A stretch of 64,000 nucleotides of DNA from Pyrocephalus nanus (taxonomy: Eukaryota; Chordata; Aves; Passeriformes; Tyrannidae), in assembly GCA_038380795.1 (NCBI GenBank), contig CM076277.1, positions 1,393,501 to 1,457,500 of the forward strand, written 5' to 3'. The first letter of the stretch is position 1. The number at the start of each line of letters is the position of its first letter. The notes below the pieces were generated by a model. It ran no database searches and was not told the DNA's origin. It saw only the letters and a program-made list of their open reading frames with translations. Shown here piece by piece: positions 52,501-64,000 of the stretch. The translations under genes and the position numbers were made by a program.

Positions 52501-55500
52501 AAATGAGCTTTTCCAAAAGGTTTCATTTTGCTGTCATCTAAACAGAACTACGTGATTTATTCATGGTCAGCTGCGAGGTGTCCAGCAAAAGCTAGAAGCA
52601 TATGGATAGGTGATAAAAGGACTGAAGTAATCACAAACCAAATTACATTGGAGGTGAGGCGAATGTGTTTAAAAAAATGACCAGAAATAGAGTACCAACA
52701 AAATATATGCTTGAATGCTTTAGTCTACTAAAAGTCTATATAGATGAAGAACTAAAAGTTGATTGACAGCATGCTACAGTTAAGTACCATTTACAAAATG
52801 GATTTTTTTTGCTTTATATTTCAGCTTCAGCTCTGGCATTCCATATTCCAGGTAATATTATTTCAGGACAGCCAGGGTCTAGAACTGGCACAGTGCACAA
52901 TAACATCAGTCCTTCTCTTCCCTGATCTTCTACACCTCTCAATCCAGTAACATGCCATTTCTAATACTGATACTGCCCTAAGCCAGAGGTTATTTACCTT
53001 ATAGAAATAGAAGGGCCTGAGGTCAAGCACTTCAATGATCCAGGGGAAGGTGCGAGGGGAGCTGTAGGCGAAGAGCACGATCTCCAGGCAGCACGCCATG
53101 AGGGAGCGGTGGAACAGGTCCTGCTCCAGGAGAGCCTGAGCACACACACAGCATGGCAATGACTCGTTTGGGGAAATGGAAGTTGGAGTTTTGTTGCAGA
53201 ACCTGCTTTTTTGCACTGCTCACAACCTCCTCTTTTTTACAGGGGAATTAGGAAGACCCGATCACATTTTGCATACTATGGAAAACCAACCGGCCTCCTT
53301 ACTGTGCACCACAAAGCAGAGCAAATGCAGTGCTGCCTAACATGAAGTATTGATATTGTCCATTGGATCAAGAAGAGAATAAAAGTCAAGTGTCCATAAA
53401 GCTGTGATTCTAGAAGGCACCACAAATTCAGATGGCTAGTAAAAAAAAAACACATTTAGGCACCTCCCATGTATTTCCCCTTTTAAATATTAACAGTATA
53501 CACAGAGTGCTTTACAGTGCTCTGTTCTGAAACTGCCTGAAGACAAACTCTGAGAAACTTTACAAAAAGTGGTCTACTCCTCTGACAGTTCTTTACTTAC
53601 AGTCAGATCCTTCCCATGCAGTCTCCGTGTTTCTTGCACCATTATAGTCTCCAAGATTTTATAGTACAAGATCTCTGCCAGTTTTAATCTGTTCACAGCA
53701 AAATCTGAAATTTAAAACCAACAGAGATGAAGTCCAATGCCACTGGCACGAACAGTCTTAAGACTAAACTGAGTAACCTGTCCTGACCCAAGAAAACTCT
53801 GTGTGTGTGTGTGTACACACTTTGCAAACTGGGAAAGTATGTTCAGAAATCTGCTAGGCCCAAACACAGCACGAAATTTGATAAATGATTTAAAGGATTA
53901 CTTAATACTTCTTCTGGTGTAGTTTTGCAAGGTTGCAATAATAATTTTTCTATTTGTATTCAGTTTCCTTTAAATTTCAAAGTGGAGCAGAGTGAAAATT
54001 TGAACTTGTTAAGAGCTGCTTTTCCATGATCTCTTGGTCATCCCAGTTCGAAATGCAGCTTTGGGTTTGCTCTGTCAGAAATATTTATTTTTTACAGTGT
54101 TCTGTTTGACAGCAACAGTTTTCTGCTTGGATATGTTCTGGGATAAAAACAACTCCATTGCATTATGTGCTCAGACAAGAGTATATGTATATGAGTATAT
54201 GCACTCTATTTGCCCTGGTTTAGTATTTTGAAACATCCCATGCCTTTCACTCCATACCTATATGAGAGCCTGGCTGCTCATCTGTTGACTGAGTGTAGCT
54301 GCAACAGAAGGTCTCACCGATCTCCTTCACTCTGCTGGTGATGCTTTCCATGGGGCTGCGGGCACAGGACCTGAAGCAGAAGGCAGAGAGAAAGCCTCGT
54401 TTATACAAACCAATAGCCAGTTAAAAAACCCCACAAATTCAAGAACAACAACAAAAAACCATACCACCAAAATAAAAAGGGAAGCCAATTACACTGAACG
54501 TTCCTCATCTGCAATAACCTGGATTATCCAGACAGAGGAAAACATAAACCACACAAATATTGTGTCCTTTTTGCCTTTCCTAGCAAGGTTAGGGAGGCTA
54601 TGTGGATCTTGGAACAAATGCAGGAGAAAGCAAGAGCTACAGCAGCACACTCAGGAGAAAAAGGCATCTGCTGAGAGCAAGGCAGTAGTGAGGATGCTGC
54701 AAAAGGCAACAACCAACCGAATGCATCCACGAGACCACACAAGCAGGCTCAGTCTGAGGGAGTACAGACAAGCTTAGAGTGAAGAGCCAGCAACTCCAGA
54801 CAGTCACTGTCATAAAAATGGGCCAGAGAATCTCCCGTTGGAGATGCTCTCTCTGAATGCTTCCAGATCTTCCAGCAGCTGCTTTACAGGACAGTGGTTT
54901 GTCACTGATGTCAAATTAAGAGACTAAACTGTTCTGAAAAGCTAGAACTGAAATCAACTAAGGTTTCTTTGAACAAAGCCTTTTAATTAACTGCAAAGCT
55001 ACCTCTGTGGAATTTAATTTGAAAAAGAAAATACTAAAAAGCACAGAATATTACACAGTCCAAACAAAAGTTCCTCCCATTTCTCCATATCCCACAGTAC
55101 ATATCCTAGTGCTTGCTGAACTCATGTCCAATATGAGCAAAGCACTCACCACAACTCTTGTGAGAGGTTTAATCAATTATTTTCTCATTTTATTATTTAC
55201 CTCTCTCCTGACAGACCAGTTTATTACTTGGAACAAACACATTTTTCCTTAGAGATTGAAGACATTTTAATGTCTTAATTGTGTAATATAAATAATATCA
55301 GTGCTTAAAAAACAATCAAAGAAACATTCGAAACAAAAGCATCCTGCTGAGCAGTTGTAAACTTCGAAGAACAAGTGCTAGGAAAACTTTCAAAATATAT
55401 GTAACTCCAAAGATGAGAACTGCAAGAAATATTTTTCACCTATTTATGATGGTTATTTTACAAAACATTACTTTCACACTTCAAATATTAAGCGCTAATA

Positions 55501-58500
55501 CTAAACATCCATTCTGGTTAATAAAAACACATCTGAAGACCTTACACCAGAATACAGCAAGGCCCAGAATTGCAGATGTTAAGCAAACGCCCATCTTTAC
55601 AGGTATTTACTATTCAATTCCTGGTTTTTATGAGCTAGGCTCAGAGAGGAAAGCAGTGAGCTGAAGAGAGCTCAGGAACAGCCAACATGGAAAACACAGC
55701 TGCTGCTACACCAGAGAGCAGCACTGACAGTAATCAGGGTCACTGCAAGGCTTACACATGTGCTACAGAGAGAGATTAGGACATCCTGAAGCAGTAGGAA
55801 GGAGAAATGGGAAGTCTGTAGGTTGCTTTTAGTTTTATCTTCCCAACTCGAAGGCCAGCACTACAGCTTGTTCATTCTAATGTTTCTGTCCTCCTCCAAA
55901 ACCTCTGACAAGGCAGTTACCACATCTTTTAATAGAGCCACACTTGTTTAAAATGCACACCAATAAACAAAAAAGGCATTTGGCTTTCAAGGAAACAGAT
56001 AAATTAACACCACCAAAAGCTGAGGCTCCATTAATACCATGGTGGTGACAAGTCAGATGGGGGAGTGTGTGTCGAGCCATCCTTCTCCAGATGAGATCAC
56101 GTAGAAAACAGATCTTTCAACAAGAAATACTACAGAAACACGGACCTAAACGCTCTGCACCAAACAAAAAAAGCGGGGAGGTCAGTTCCTGTGTGAATGA
56201 GAGCAGCTGAAGTGGACACACTCACTCAAAGATAGCTGTAAGTTGTTCACTGGGTGCATTTTTCAAGCCAGCCACCATGTTCTGCAGCCGGCTCACGCTC
56301 TGTGTGGCTGAGGCCACAGGAGTGATGACAGCTTCCTTTTCTCGCAGGTATCGTCGGCCAGTCAGGGGAGTTGAAGGTGCAAACGATCTTTTCTGTCACA
56401 CAGAGGAAGATAACGAGCAAAATCAGCCAACAAAACAGTTTCAAGAACCTTTCAAAAGAGCATCTCCTGCAAAATCCCTCCAAAAACTAAAATTACACCA
56501 CCAGTACACTACATGAAGGCTTCAACAAACCTCTGAGCTTAGAACCGACTGAAAATGAGCCAAAGTTTTCCCAGGATTCCATAAATACAAAATATAACAA
56601 ATCTTCATGCAGATGAAAATTAACTCAAAGGGTTTTAAAAAATAAAATACAGTAAATCAAGACCTAAAATCTTAAAGCCTGCCATTTTTTAAGATCATCT
56701 GAACACTGAAAAATACAGAGTAAGGAAGAGGAAGCACATGCTTCCATTCCTGCGTGGACTGCATTTATTTATTTGTATCCTACTCTCTGGAAGTGACACA
56801 GTTTTTGGATTTATTATCAGAACACACAACATTCTGAAGATACATAGCAAATCATGAGAAAAGGTTAAGCCTGCAGTCATTATGCACAAATAGCAATATT
56901 GTTGTATTTACAGAAACTGAAGCTCAGAATTGCTAAAGCCCATTCCAAATCCCCATCTTTAATTTGCCTGAATATGAAATACACTTACATTTGGCAGAAA
57001 AAGCTAAGCCATAGGATTCATTTATACCAGCACTAGCATCTTGGAATAAGAATTCTTATTTTTTAATAGACCTGTAAATCAAACAGCATATGGTTCTTTC
57101 ACACAGCCAGCACTATTTTTCTCATTATCCAAAAGTAATCAAGCATTTTCCTGCATGCCAACTTCGTTAAATACATGGCACATTTTTAAACACAGTGAAA
57201 CATTTACTCTGTTAATAGGCTACTTTTTCGTAATGAAGAGATAGAGTTTGGTGAGGTTTATGCTGGGAATGTTATTTTCTGCAGAGGAGTAACAAAGTTG
57301 ACTTTTCCTATCCTAAAAAAGGAAACACTGGGAAAACAAATAAATGAACCCAGTGTCAAGGTCTCGTGGCATGATTATGGAGCTTGAACAAAACTGTAAG
57401 ACCTATATATTTAGGTATTAACTAAGTACAGGTTTTTCTTGGACAAAACCAGACTAAACACATCAAAGTGCTCTCATCCAGTTTAAGGAATAGTTATTCA
57501 ATAAGTTTCACAAGGAAAAAGACATCACCATTTCTCCTGAGCAAGACAGTACTGAAGCCTGCAAATGGCATTCACCATCTTCCTCTCGGGAAGAAGTTCA
57601 AGAAATTCCAAGTCCTCTCAATAATTCAAAGAGTGCGTAAGGATGGGAAAACTCTGAGCCCTTCCAGTGAGACTGATGTGCTCAATGAATCACCTTTTCA
57701 AAATGCTGCTGCAGATGACACTCTGTAGGAGCTCGGGCTGTTGTCTTCTCTACTAGCACATCTGCAAGGAATTTTGGGGTGCCAATTTCTTCTTCAGCAT
57801 CAGCTCCCAGGAAAACTCTCTCATCAAAATCACCCACGGTTAGAACGTACTCTTCATACTCTTTATTCAGTGCTTTGCTGAAAGAGAAGCCCAGGTTTGA
57901 TACCGGAGGTTTAACTGCTGAAGAAACAAAAAGGTGCCACTGGAGCGCAAGAACAAACCCAAACCACGTGGGGTCAAAGTGTTCCACGCTCTGGACAGCA
58001 GTGCTGCTTCCACCTCCCCAGCCAACCTGCCTGTGGTCATCCCTGCCTGCCTTCAGACTGAAAACTCGCCAGCACCCCTTGCACTCACCGTTCTTCCTCC
58101 TAAGTGACCACCACCATTTAGCTCTCAGTACAAAGAGGAAGAGAACCAACTCTGCTTCCACCTTTGTTGTGAACAAACCAGCCTGGAAGTGCTCAGCTGG
58201 TCAGAGGTTAAATCTGTGAACACACTGAGCACACCAGCAGGAGCTGCATCCAACCACCTCCGCCGGGTTTCTGGTTTTGCCACTCCCCAGCCCATAACTT
58301 TGCTAACGGTGCAGCAGAAGGGACAGTGAAGAGCTAGCGAGCTGTGACACCAAACAAATCCTTCATTTTCTTTATCCCAGCTAACCCAACTGGAAAACAG
58401 GGATGTTTAATCCCACCAAGGTTGCAAAGCTTTAAGTTTATGCTTGGGGAGCGGAATGGAACTTTTGGATAAAATCCAGAACTGGCTCACATCAATAAAT

Positions 58501-61500
58501 CCTGCCTGCAGCTTTTCCATGGGCCAGGAATGCAGTCCCAGCCACACTGAAGCAGATATATTAGTGGAACATAATGTATTCATGCCACAAGCAATTCTGT
58601 GTTCCCACAACCAAACAGGCTTCCATGCTTCTTTTAGGTGTCAGGCTACTTGCAAAAGAACGGGGATTACTGTATGTAATGCTATTAATTTTAAAGTAGA
58701 AATACTAAGAAAAGTTGCGTGTTCAATGGATCACAGTTTATACATGGGTTTATACCTAAATTGAAGTGTTATCTACACTGTTAAAACAATCAAGTCTTTT
58801 CTCAAAACTCCCCAAAAAAAAGTTAAAAGCTAACCCAGCAGAAACAAATTAATAGGTATTTTTGCAAAAGAACCCCCAAACCATAAGTGATCCAGAACAA
58901 AGCAGCTGCTGTTCCTATTTTGCATTTAAATTAGCTTTCAGAAGTGAATTAAAAAAGTTTCTGATACAACTACACTTGCCTCCCACAGAAACACTACACC
59001 TCTTTTGTGGTTTTGTAATTGTTGCTTCTTTTTCTTTTAAGTCCTTCTGCTGCATCCACAGGTTTATACACTCAATTAGAGACTGACAAATGAATTTAAA
59101 CACTTCCCTACCTGGGCATAATATATGTACAGAAATACATCTGAGCACTTCAGAGTCAAGGCTTTGATTTGTATTAGATTACTCAAAGGTTAGTCACCAG
59201 AAAAATCAGAGCAAGCACCAGAAAACCTGAGAGCAAGGGAAGCTCTGCAGCCTGAGCCCCTGACATGGCCACATCTTGGGACAAGGAAGCCCTTCAGCCA
59301 GAGAGCAGCTTTGGTGGTCAATAATCAAAGACCCATTAGATATGCTAAAATAAAGAAACAGGAAAACCTGAGATTTAGTACACAAAGGCCAGTGTTTTAG
59401 ACATGAAACCAAGCCTCATGATTAAGAACTAAAGCTGTAACTTACCTATTTTCTGTAAAGTTGCAGAGATCCAACAGACAATCTCCTTTTAAGATCTAAG
59501 AATAAAAAGCAGAAATATCATATATAATAAAATCAAAACTGTTCCAAGTGTGAGGGCATGATGGTTTTAGTCAAAAAGGAAATGAGATTGAGGTGCGTAA
59601 CTGGACTTTTTTGGGGGTTTTTTGCCTAAACCAAAGGGCTACAGTGCCATTATCAAGACAAAAAGAGGAGGACAAAGCTCAACTGGATCCAAGCTCCAGA
59701 TGAACTCACTCTTCAGACACAGCCCTGCAATGCAGCATCTGTTCACTGCCAGGTTAGGACTGACACGACAAACAACTACACAGAAACTTCCACAGAGCAT
59801 GGAGAACATTTCCAGGATCAAAACTAGACAGAACAGTTTGTACACCTATGACCTCAACCTCCTCCTCTCAAAGTATTTTGCTCAACTTCAAGACAAGCAG
59901 CAGGACCCACACTACCATAACAGACATCTCATAAAATTATTTTACATGGAGATGACATTTTTTTGCCCAAAGAAAACACCATCTTTAATAATTCAGTGTC
60001 ACAATGCCAAGAAAGGAAAGCAAAGGTTCTCCAGTGACATAAAAAGCTAAAACAGAGGACACCTTACAGCACACAGCATTGAAAGGGAGAGTGAATTCTG
60101 TTCCTGCTAATATACAAAGAACACCTGACCCAGCCTGAGTTCCTTTGCTCATTTGCACTCTTTCCTGAGGAACCCAAAGCACCTAAATGTCTTGAGGCCC
60201 ATCACGGGGCACGGCCATGCGCTCACAGCACTAGTGAGATGTACCTTCCTATCAAACAGCTTTGCAATGTATGGTTTAAAATAGTGTTCCTTTATGCCTT
60301 TTGCTTCTACCAGGAGCCCGTCGTGCAGCTCGCACAGCGTGGCAATGATGCAGGGAGGATCTTCAGAGGCTTTGATCTCCGGAGCGTGGAATTCCACTGG
60401 TAAGCCTGAGAACGAGGAGGAGGGGGGGAGGAAGACAAACCAGCCTTCAACTTCATTTCAAATGAACCACGAGGAAAAAAAAAAAAAAAATCACATTTGA
60501 TTGTAAATAATCTTTCCCCACCGTACCTTTAAACGATGGATTTAGCAAATCTCTTCTGTTTGGACACAGAAGGGCATTGGCAAAAATCAGGTCCAAGCAG
60601 CACAGAAGCAAATGATAGGAATTTACTAAATCATCTCCAATCATACGGAAATTACCTTGAAGAGACAGCACATCACGTCAAGCAACACAACAGAAGTTCA
60701 CAGTATCCAAATCATTCAGCTAAAGCAAGCAAGCCTACCCTTAGTGTACACAAAGAGAGTCCAGCAGAAGTTGAAGAGATCTTTGGCGCTGCATGGCACC
60801 CGCCTGGCAACAAGGAAAAGTGGGGAGAAGTCACTCTTCAGTTCCAGAAAGCTGAACCTTGTTTTACAGCAGGAATTTCATTCCATTTCCCTGCTCAAAG
60901 TAACAGCTGGAGCTGTTGTCTTAATTTCACACTAAGGCGCAAGAGTCTCAGCACACATCCTGATTTCAGCTTTCGCTGGCCAACAGCTGTGGGGGAGCCC
61001 AGCTGGCTCTGGGCTCTGTAAGCTGAAATACCGAAGATGGAATACTTACACCTGGCATAGGTTCAACCACGGAGAGTAAGGACTGTGACACAGAATGGGT
61101 TTCCTGTTGGGAATACTGACCTATTGTATTCAGACATGTGTGGCTATGTCCAATCATGAGTTGTTATGTTAGTGGTAAACCAATGGTGTGTATACATGTG
61201 TCACCTAGAACAGTATAAAGCAGCTACACTGTTGTAATAAAGTGAGCTGGTATCCTGAAACCATGTCATGTACCATCCCAACCCACAACAAACAGCCTCC
61301 CACCTGGCTCCACAGGGCATCCAGCACAGCATCCACAACCTCCTGACCCTGTTTCCAAGTCAGTGGCTGCCTCTGACATATTCTGCTGGTGTCACATCTC
61401 CCACAAAACCCTCCTGCAGCCACAGATGGTGACGTGACAAAGACTATATATATTCCAGTGATGGTTTCTCCTAAATATTTTACTAAAGCATCAGTCATCC

Positions 61501-63758
61501 CTTCAGAACACACAATTATAGCTTGGACTGCAGCTCAGCTGCTGAATCCTGTTTGGGATAGAGATTATGCAAACCCATGGAGCTGGAAGACCAGGGAAGG
61601 CATTACTCAGGACAGCCCAAAGAGAATCCAAAGCCACCGTGATGCCACCCAACACTGCCCTGAGGGACACAAAGAAAGCACCGAATAAAACTTCTCCCAC
61701 TACGCTCCACCCGTAGTTATGGAGCTACAATGGAGCATTTTACCAGAACAATTATCTCCCCTCGCATCCAGAGAACCCACATGAGCTGACAAAAACACCC
61801 CACAGAGCCACAGCTTGGCTCCCTCATCCCCAGGGTTACACTCTCACTACAAAGATGTCACAGCGACAGCCACACACTCCACAAGGAACACAGACAAGCT
61901 CCTTTAATCAAGGCAGAAGTTCCACGTGTGTGTGGAAGATGACACCACCAAATTTGTCACAAAAATGAGCACAGCAGCTGTAACTTCCTCCCATTTGGTG
62001 TCACCCCTCATCCAGCAATCACAGTAAGAAGCCAGTAGGGCAGGTGGCTGGGGATGTAACAGAGGATGTATCACTGCAGCACAGAGCGGTCCTGTCCCCA
62101 CACCAGCTGCCTGCGCTGGGCCAAGACAAAACACCCTGTGCTGCTTCACTTACTGCTGCTAAACCTATAAAGCATTGGCCTCACTGTGCCTTGAAGCCAA
62201 CCCACCTCGGGGCACCTCTGCCTGACACAGCCACTCCCACCCGTGACAGGGAGCGGGATGCAAAGCCCTGGGAACATGAGCTGTCCCCCCTCAGGGTTTC
62301 AGGGTCAAAGAGGCCCCATTCCTTTGGAACTTCCTTTTCACAGATCTGTACTGGGTGTAACTCTTCCCAGGGAAAAGTCACATTAAATCTCAAAATCTCA
62401 TACCTCTGTTTCCTGCTCCGCTGCGGCTTGCAAGTTTCTTCATATGGGTTTTGAAATATATCAAAAAATATTGGTTCAAACTTCTTGAAAATCACAGTTG
62501 ACACTTCAAAATTTCTCTCCAGCCGCTCCACTCGCTCTCGGAATTCCTGTGGTAGGTTTGACATGTCCATCCACTTCTTCATTTTGCTAAAAAACTGAAT
62601 TAAACTTTAAAGAAAAAAGAAAGGTATGCTTTGAGCTTTAACTGCCAAAATGCAACATATTTACTCCTTAATGGCTGATTAGATTACTACGTAGATTTAC
62701 AATTTATATTGATAGACTCCCAAACTGTACATATTGTAAGCTTTTTGCCTTTTATTACTCCGGGGTTTCTCCTTGACCCTCTTTGAGACACAGGAACACT
62801 ACTCTGATGCAGAGGCTGCCAGCACGGCTGTGCTGGGAAGGGAAGGGGTGGAAAGGAAACATCGCACACAACAGCTCTGCACGTGTGGAGGGGGAGGCAG
62901 GACAGGCAGCAAAACCACAAGCAATAGCCTGTCAGTGTTACCCGCACAAAACCCGCTAGTGCTGGGTGTAATTCACTGGCAACCCCCCTGCAGCAGCTCA
63001 GCCGGGAGCGGGTCTTTAAACGGAAGGGAAACATTCCGAGCTCTGCCTTCCCCCGCCAGAGCCACAGGGGCAGGGGGGCCGTGCAGAAGGGGAATGCTGT
63101 GTTCCCAGAACAACCGGGAGCCGCCAGCACTCCCCTGGGATTTGCCCCGAATCCCGAGTCAGGCAGGCGAGCCCTCGCGATCGCTGCGGCAACGCCGAGG
63201 CGTTTGCGGTCAAATCCACCACAGCGAGAAACAATCGGCATGGGTGGGACCGCGGGGCCGACATGGGTGGTCTCCCCAAGGCCTGAAGTTGAAAATTACG
63301 CATTTGCATCTAATTTCCACCTGTAACACGCGCGGATTTGTTGCCTTCCCCGCTCTGCCTCGGGCGCTGCGCAATTTACACCGGCGGTGATTAATTATCC
63401 CGGCGCTCACCTGAGGCGCGCGGAGCGCAGGATGCGGGTCAGGGACACGCCGTTGCCCTCCATCGGGCCGCTCCCCACCGTGGGCACCCGGCTACGGCGG
63501 CAGGCCACGTACAGCGCGCAGGCCACCCAGTGCAGCGGCTCTCCCTGCGGGCACAGCGGGCACGGGCTCGGCGGGGCTCGGCGGGGCTCGCCCGGGACCC
63601 GGCCCCGCCGCCCCCGCCCCGCTCACCTCCAGGCTGTAGGTGCCCCGCAGCGCCGTGAAGTCCTGCAGCGCCTCGGCCGCGCTCGCCGCGTCCAGGTTGA
63701 GGTCCCGGCAGAGCCGCTCGACGGCGACCCCGGCATCGGCCGGGCCGGTCCGCGCCAT
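40501..63758 (-). CDS. RBL1: Retinoblastoma-like protein 1 (p107), complete, 22 exons, 1053 aa
   Basis: Exons in order: 63758-63627, 63544-63411, 62604-62404, 60803-60739, 60655-60527, 60405-60245, 59495-59446, 57877-57694, 56392-56226, 54370-54258, 53704-53601, 53135-52998, 51709-51545, 51386-51251, 49647-49381, 48493-48312, 46558-46382, 44974-44903, 44729-44648, 42996-42830, 42418-42254, 40671-40501 (3162 nt, stop TAA). p107 is a nuclear pocket protein that binds E2F4/5 and, in the DREAM complex, represses cell-cycle genes. The N-terminal cyclin-like region is residues 1 to about 350, pocket A about 374-580, the spacer has the cyclin A/E-CDK2 docking motif KRRLFG at 649-654, pocket B is about 777-942, and the tail ends SERANH as in human. 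Human p107 is 1068 aa with 22 exons. Every junction keeps phase. The N-terminus before residue 12 is shorter than human, and the spacer is the most changed part. Confidence 0.96.
40890..42217 (+). mobile_element. 1328-bp solo LTR in RBL1 intron 21, intact ends and 5-bp target duplication
   Basis: The element starts TGTCATGG and ends CACGACA. It is flanked by perfect CAAAC copies at 40885-40889 and 42218-42222, the mark of retroviral-type integration. It has a TATA box (TATAAA, 42005-42010) and an AATAAA (42098-42103) in plus orientation, so U3, R and U5 can be assigned roughly. It is antisense to RBL1. No internal viral genes remain, so it is a solo LTR formed by recombination. Confidence 0.88.
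41474..41625 (+). repeat. Diverged tandem duplication in the U3 of the RBL1-intron LTR
   Basis: Two adjacent copies share GATTTATGACCCTGAGAG versus GATTTGTGACTCTGAGAG, then ACGCTGGAG and AAAACGGCTCGGGTA. U3 repeats of this kind often carry enhancers. Confidence 0.75.
42830..46558 (-). other. RBL1: RBL1 pocket B, exons 17-20
   Basis: Exon 17 gives VYHLASVRLRDLCLKL and FEFTLVHCADLMKDRHLDQL, which form the LxCxE cleft side. Exon 20 gives ERGDLIKFYNAVYIGRVKSF. The stretch at the exon 19-20 border (residues about 876-910) is a serine-rich insert that differs strongly from human, as expected for the pocket B loop. Confidence 0.88.
43030..44640. other. RBL1 intron 19, nothing recognised
   Basis: About 1.65 kb between exons 19 and 20 with no repeat or RNA gene I can identify. 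Confidence 0.4.
46655..46998 (+). mobile_element. CR1 3' region in RBL1 intron 16
   Basis: Standard CR1 text (GGGGTTGTTCAGCCTGGAGA, GGTTGCCCAGAGAAGCTGTG) leading to the terminal GGGATTCTGTGATTC, a mutated ATTCTATGA end. It is antisense to RBL1 and its left edge is about 100 bp from the exon 17 acceptor. Confidence 0.88.
47000..48311. other. RBL1 intron 16 remainder, nothing recognised
   Basis: AT-rich intron sequence without recognisable features. Confidence 0.4.
51545..56392 (-). other. RBL1: RBL1 pocket A, exons 9-13
   Basis: The exons encode the conserved run from TPLTGRRYLREKEAVITPVA through GETFCCSYTQSTDEQPGSH, FHRSLMACCLEIVLFAY and HLNSIEEQILESLAW. Pocket A packs against pocket B to bind LxCxE proteins and E2F. 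Conservation to human is very high and no stops occur. Confidence 0.9.
61103..61290 (+). mobile_element. Short compact LTR in RBL1 intron 3
   Basis: The block runs from TGTTGGGAATACTG to CCCACAACA, with partly inverted ends. TATAAA at 61214-61219 is followed only 17 bases later by AATAAA at 61236-61241. This TATA-then-AATAAA layout in U3 with a very short R is typical of alpharetrovirus-like LTRs of birds. No clear target duplication and no primer-binding site follow, so I call it a solo LTR. Exact ends are uncertain. Confidence 0.55.
61291..62403. other. RBL1 intron 3 remainder, nothing recognised
   Basis: Non-coding intron sequence. An open frame of 99 aa on the plus strand has no support. 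Confidence 0.4.
62605..63410. other. RBL1 intron 2, CpG-rich towards exon 2
   Basis: Intron of 806 bp. Its 5' (right) half is CpG-rich and continuous with the promoter CpG island. The 184- and 205-aa frames that cross it on both strands are chance frames. Confidence 0.45.
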
Positions 63759-63850
63759 GGCGGGGCTGCCGCCCCAGCGCTGCGCGCCAAAACCGCCGGA
63801 AGCGCCGCGTCACTTCCGCCAAGGGGGCGGGGCCAGGGAATGCGCGGGAA
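63759..63850 (-). promoter_or_regulatory. RBL1: RBL1 promoter with E2F, ETS-like and Sp1-like sites
   Basis: TATA-less CpG island. A consensus E2F site, TTTGGCGC on the minus strand, lies at 63784-63791, 26 bases upstream of the ATG. ETS-like CCGGAAG and CACTTCCG words lie at about 63795-63820, and a GGGGGCGGGG Sp1-like box at about 63823-63832. E2F control of the p107 promoter is established in mammals, so autoregulation through E2F is likely. Confidence 0.75.
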
Positions 63851-63860
63851 CCGGCGGGGG

Positions 63861-64000
63861 CCGGACAGACCGACACGGACACAGAGACACGGACACACTC
63901 ACAGAGACACGGACACACACAGAGACACGGACACACACACACAGAGACACGGACACACAGAGACACGGACACACAGACACGGACACACAGACACGGACAC
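63861..64000. repeat. GACACGGACACA-type simple satellite at window end
   Basis: Units of ACACAGAGACACGGACAC with variable numbers of AC repeat to the window edge, so the full length is unknown. On the minus strand it gives valine/cysteine/serine-rich chance frames. Confidence 0.93.

Noticed and set aside
53806..53816. Short GT run as a microsatellite
   Set aside because: Too short to list as a repeat.
62687..63390. 184- and 205-aa frames in RBL1 intron 2
   Set aside because: Overlapping frames on both strands in CpG-rich intron, with no splice or family evidence.
63439..63972. 177-aa minus-strand frame with CVCVCVC repeats upstream of RBL1
   Set aside because: Translation of the terminal satellite plus a shifted frame of RBL1 exon 1.

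Overview
This window is vertebrate nuclear DNA from a bird, probably a songbird or close relative. The evidence is intron-rich genes with GT-AG splice sites, many CR1 LINE fragments with the avian 3' end, and bird-type endogenous retrovirus LTRs. Gene order matches the conserved vertebrate block TLDC2 - SAMHD1 - RBL1 (human chromosome 20q11). No prokaryotic, CRISPR or plasmid features are present. Most open frames in the window are chance frames in GC-rich DNA, repeats or antisense of exons. All exon models were made by hand from reading frame, splice-site phase and remembered family sequence; every coding sequence sums to a whole number of codons ending in a stop.

Layout. Positions 1-1189 are GC-rich, purine-biased flank with no recognised gene. 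TLDC2 (+, CDS 1190-4289, 6 exons, 224 aa) ends at an AATAAA at 4754. Positions 4776-9463 hold a long CR1 block and the probable SAMHD1 3' UTR. SAMHD1 (-, CDS 32531 to 9464, 16 exons, 647 aa) appears intact with all HD-domain catalytic residues. Positions 32532-38866 are the SAMHD1 promoter plus a repeat-rich spacer: an ERVL-type LTR with a second element nested in it, and a decayed CR1 ORF2. RBL1/p107 (-, CDS 63758 to 40501, 22 exons, 1053 aa) appears intact with an E2F-type promoter. The window ends in a GACACGGACACA-type satellite.

How the genes relate. SAMHD1 is a dNTP triphosphohydrolase whose antiviral activity is switched off by cyclin A/CDK phosphorylation; the CDK site near the C-terminus is kept here. 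RBL1 is a pocket protein that represses E2F genes and binds cyclin A/E-CDK2 through a motif also kept here. TLDC2 is a small TLDc protein. The two long genes are co-directional but have separate promoters.

The most notable points are: a 15-bp coding minisatellite in SAMHD1 exon 1 that makes a (DTDRG)n tail unlike the human N-terminus; a GC-AG intron in SAMHD1 without which the reading frame breaks; a 1328-bp solo LTR with a perfect 5-bp target duplication only 36 bp from an RBL1 splice donor; a telomere-like CCCTAA/CCCCAA array in SAMHD1 intron 2; and an LTR-in-LTR nest upstream of SAMHD1. I found no convincing wholly new gene system.
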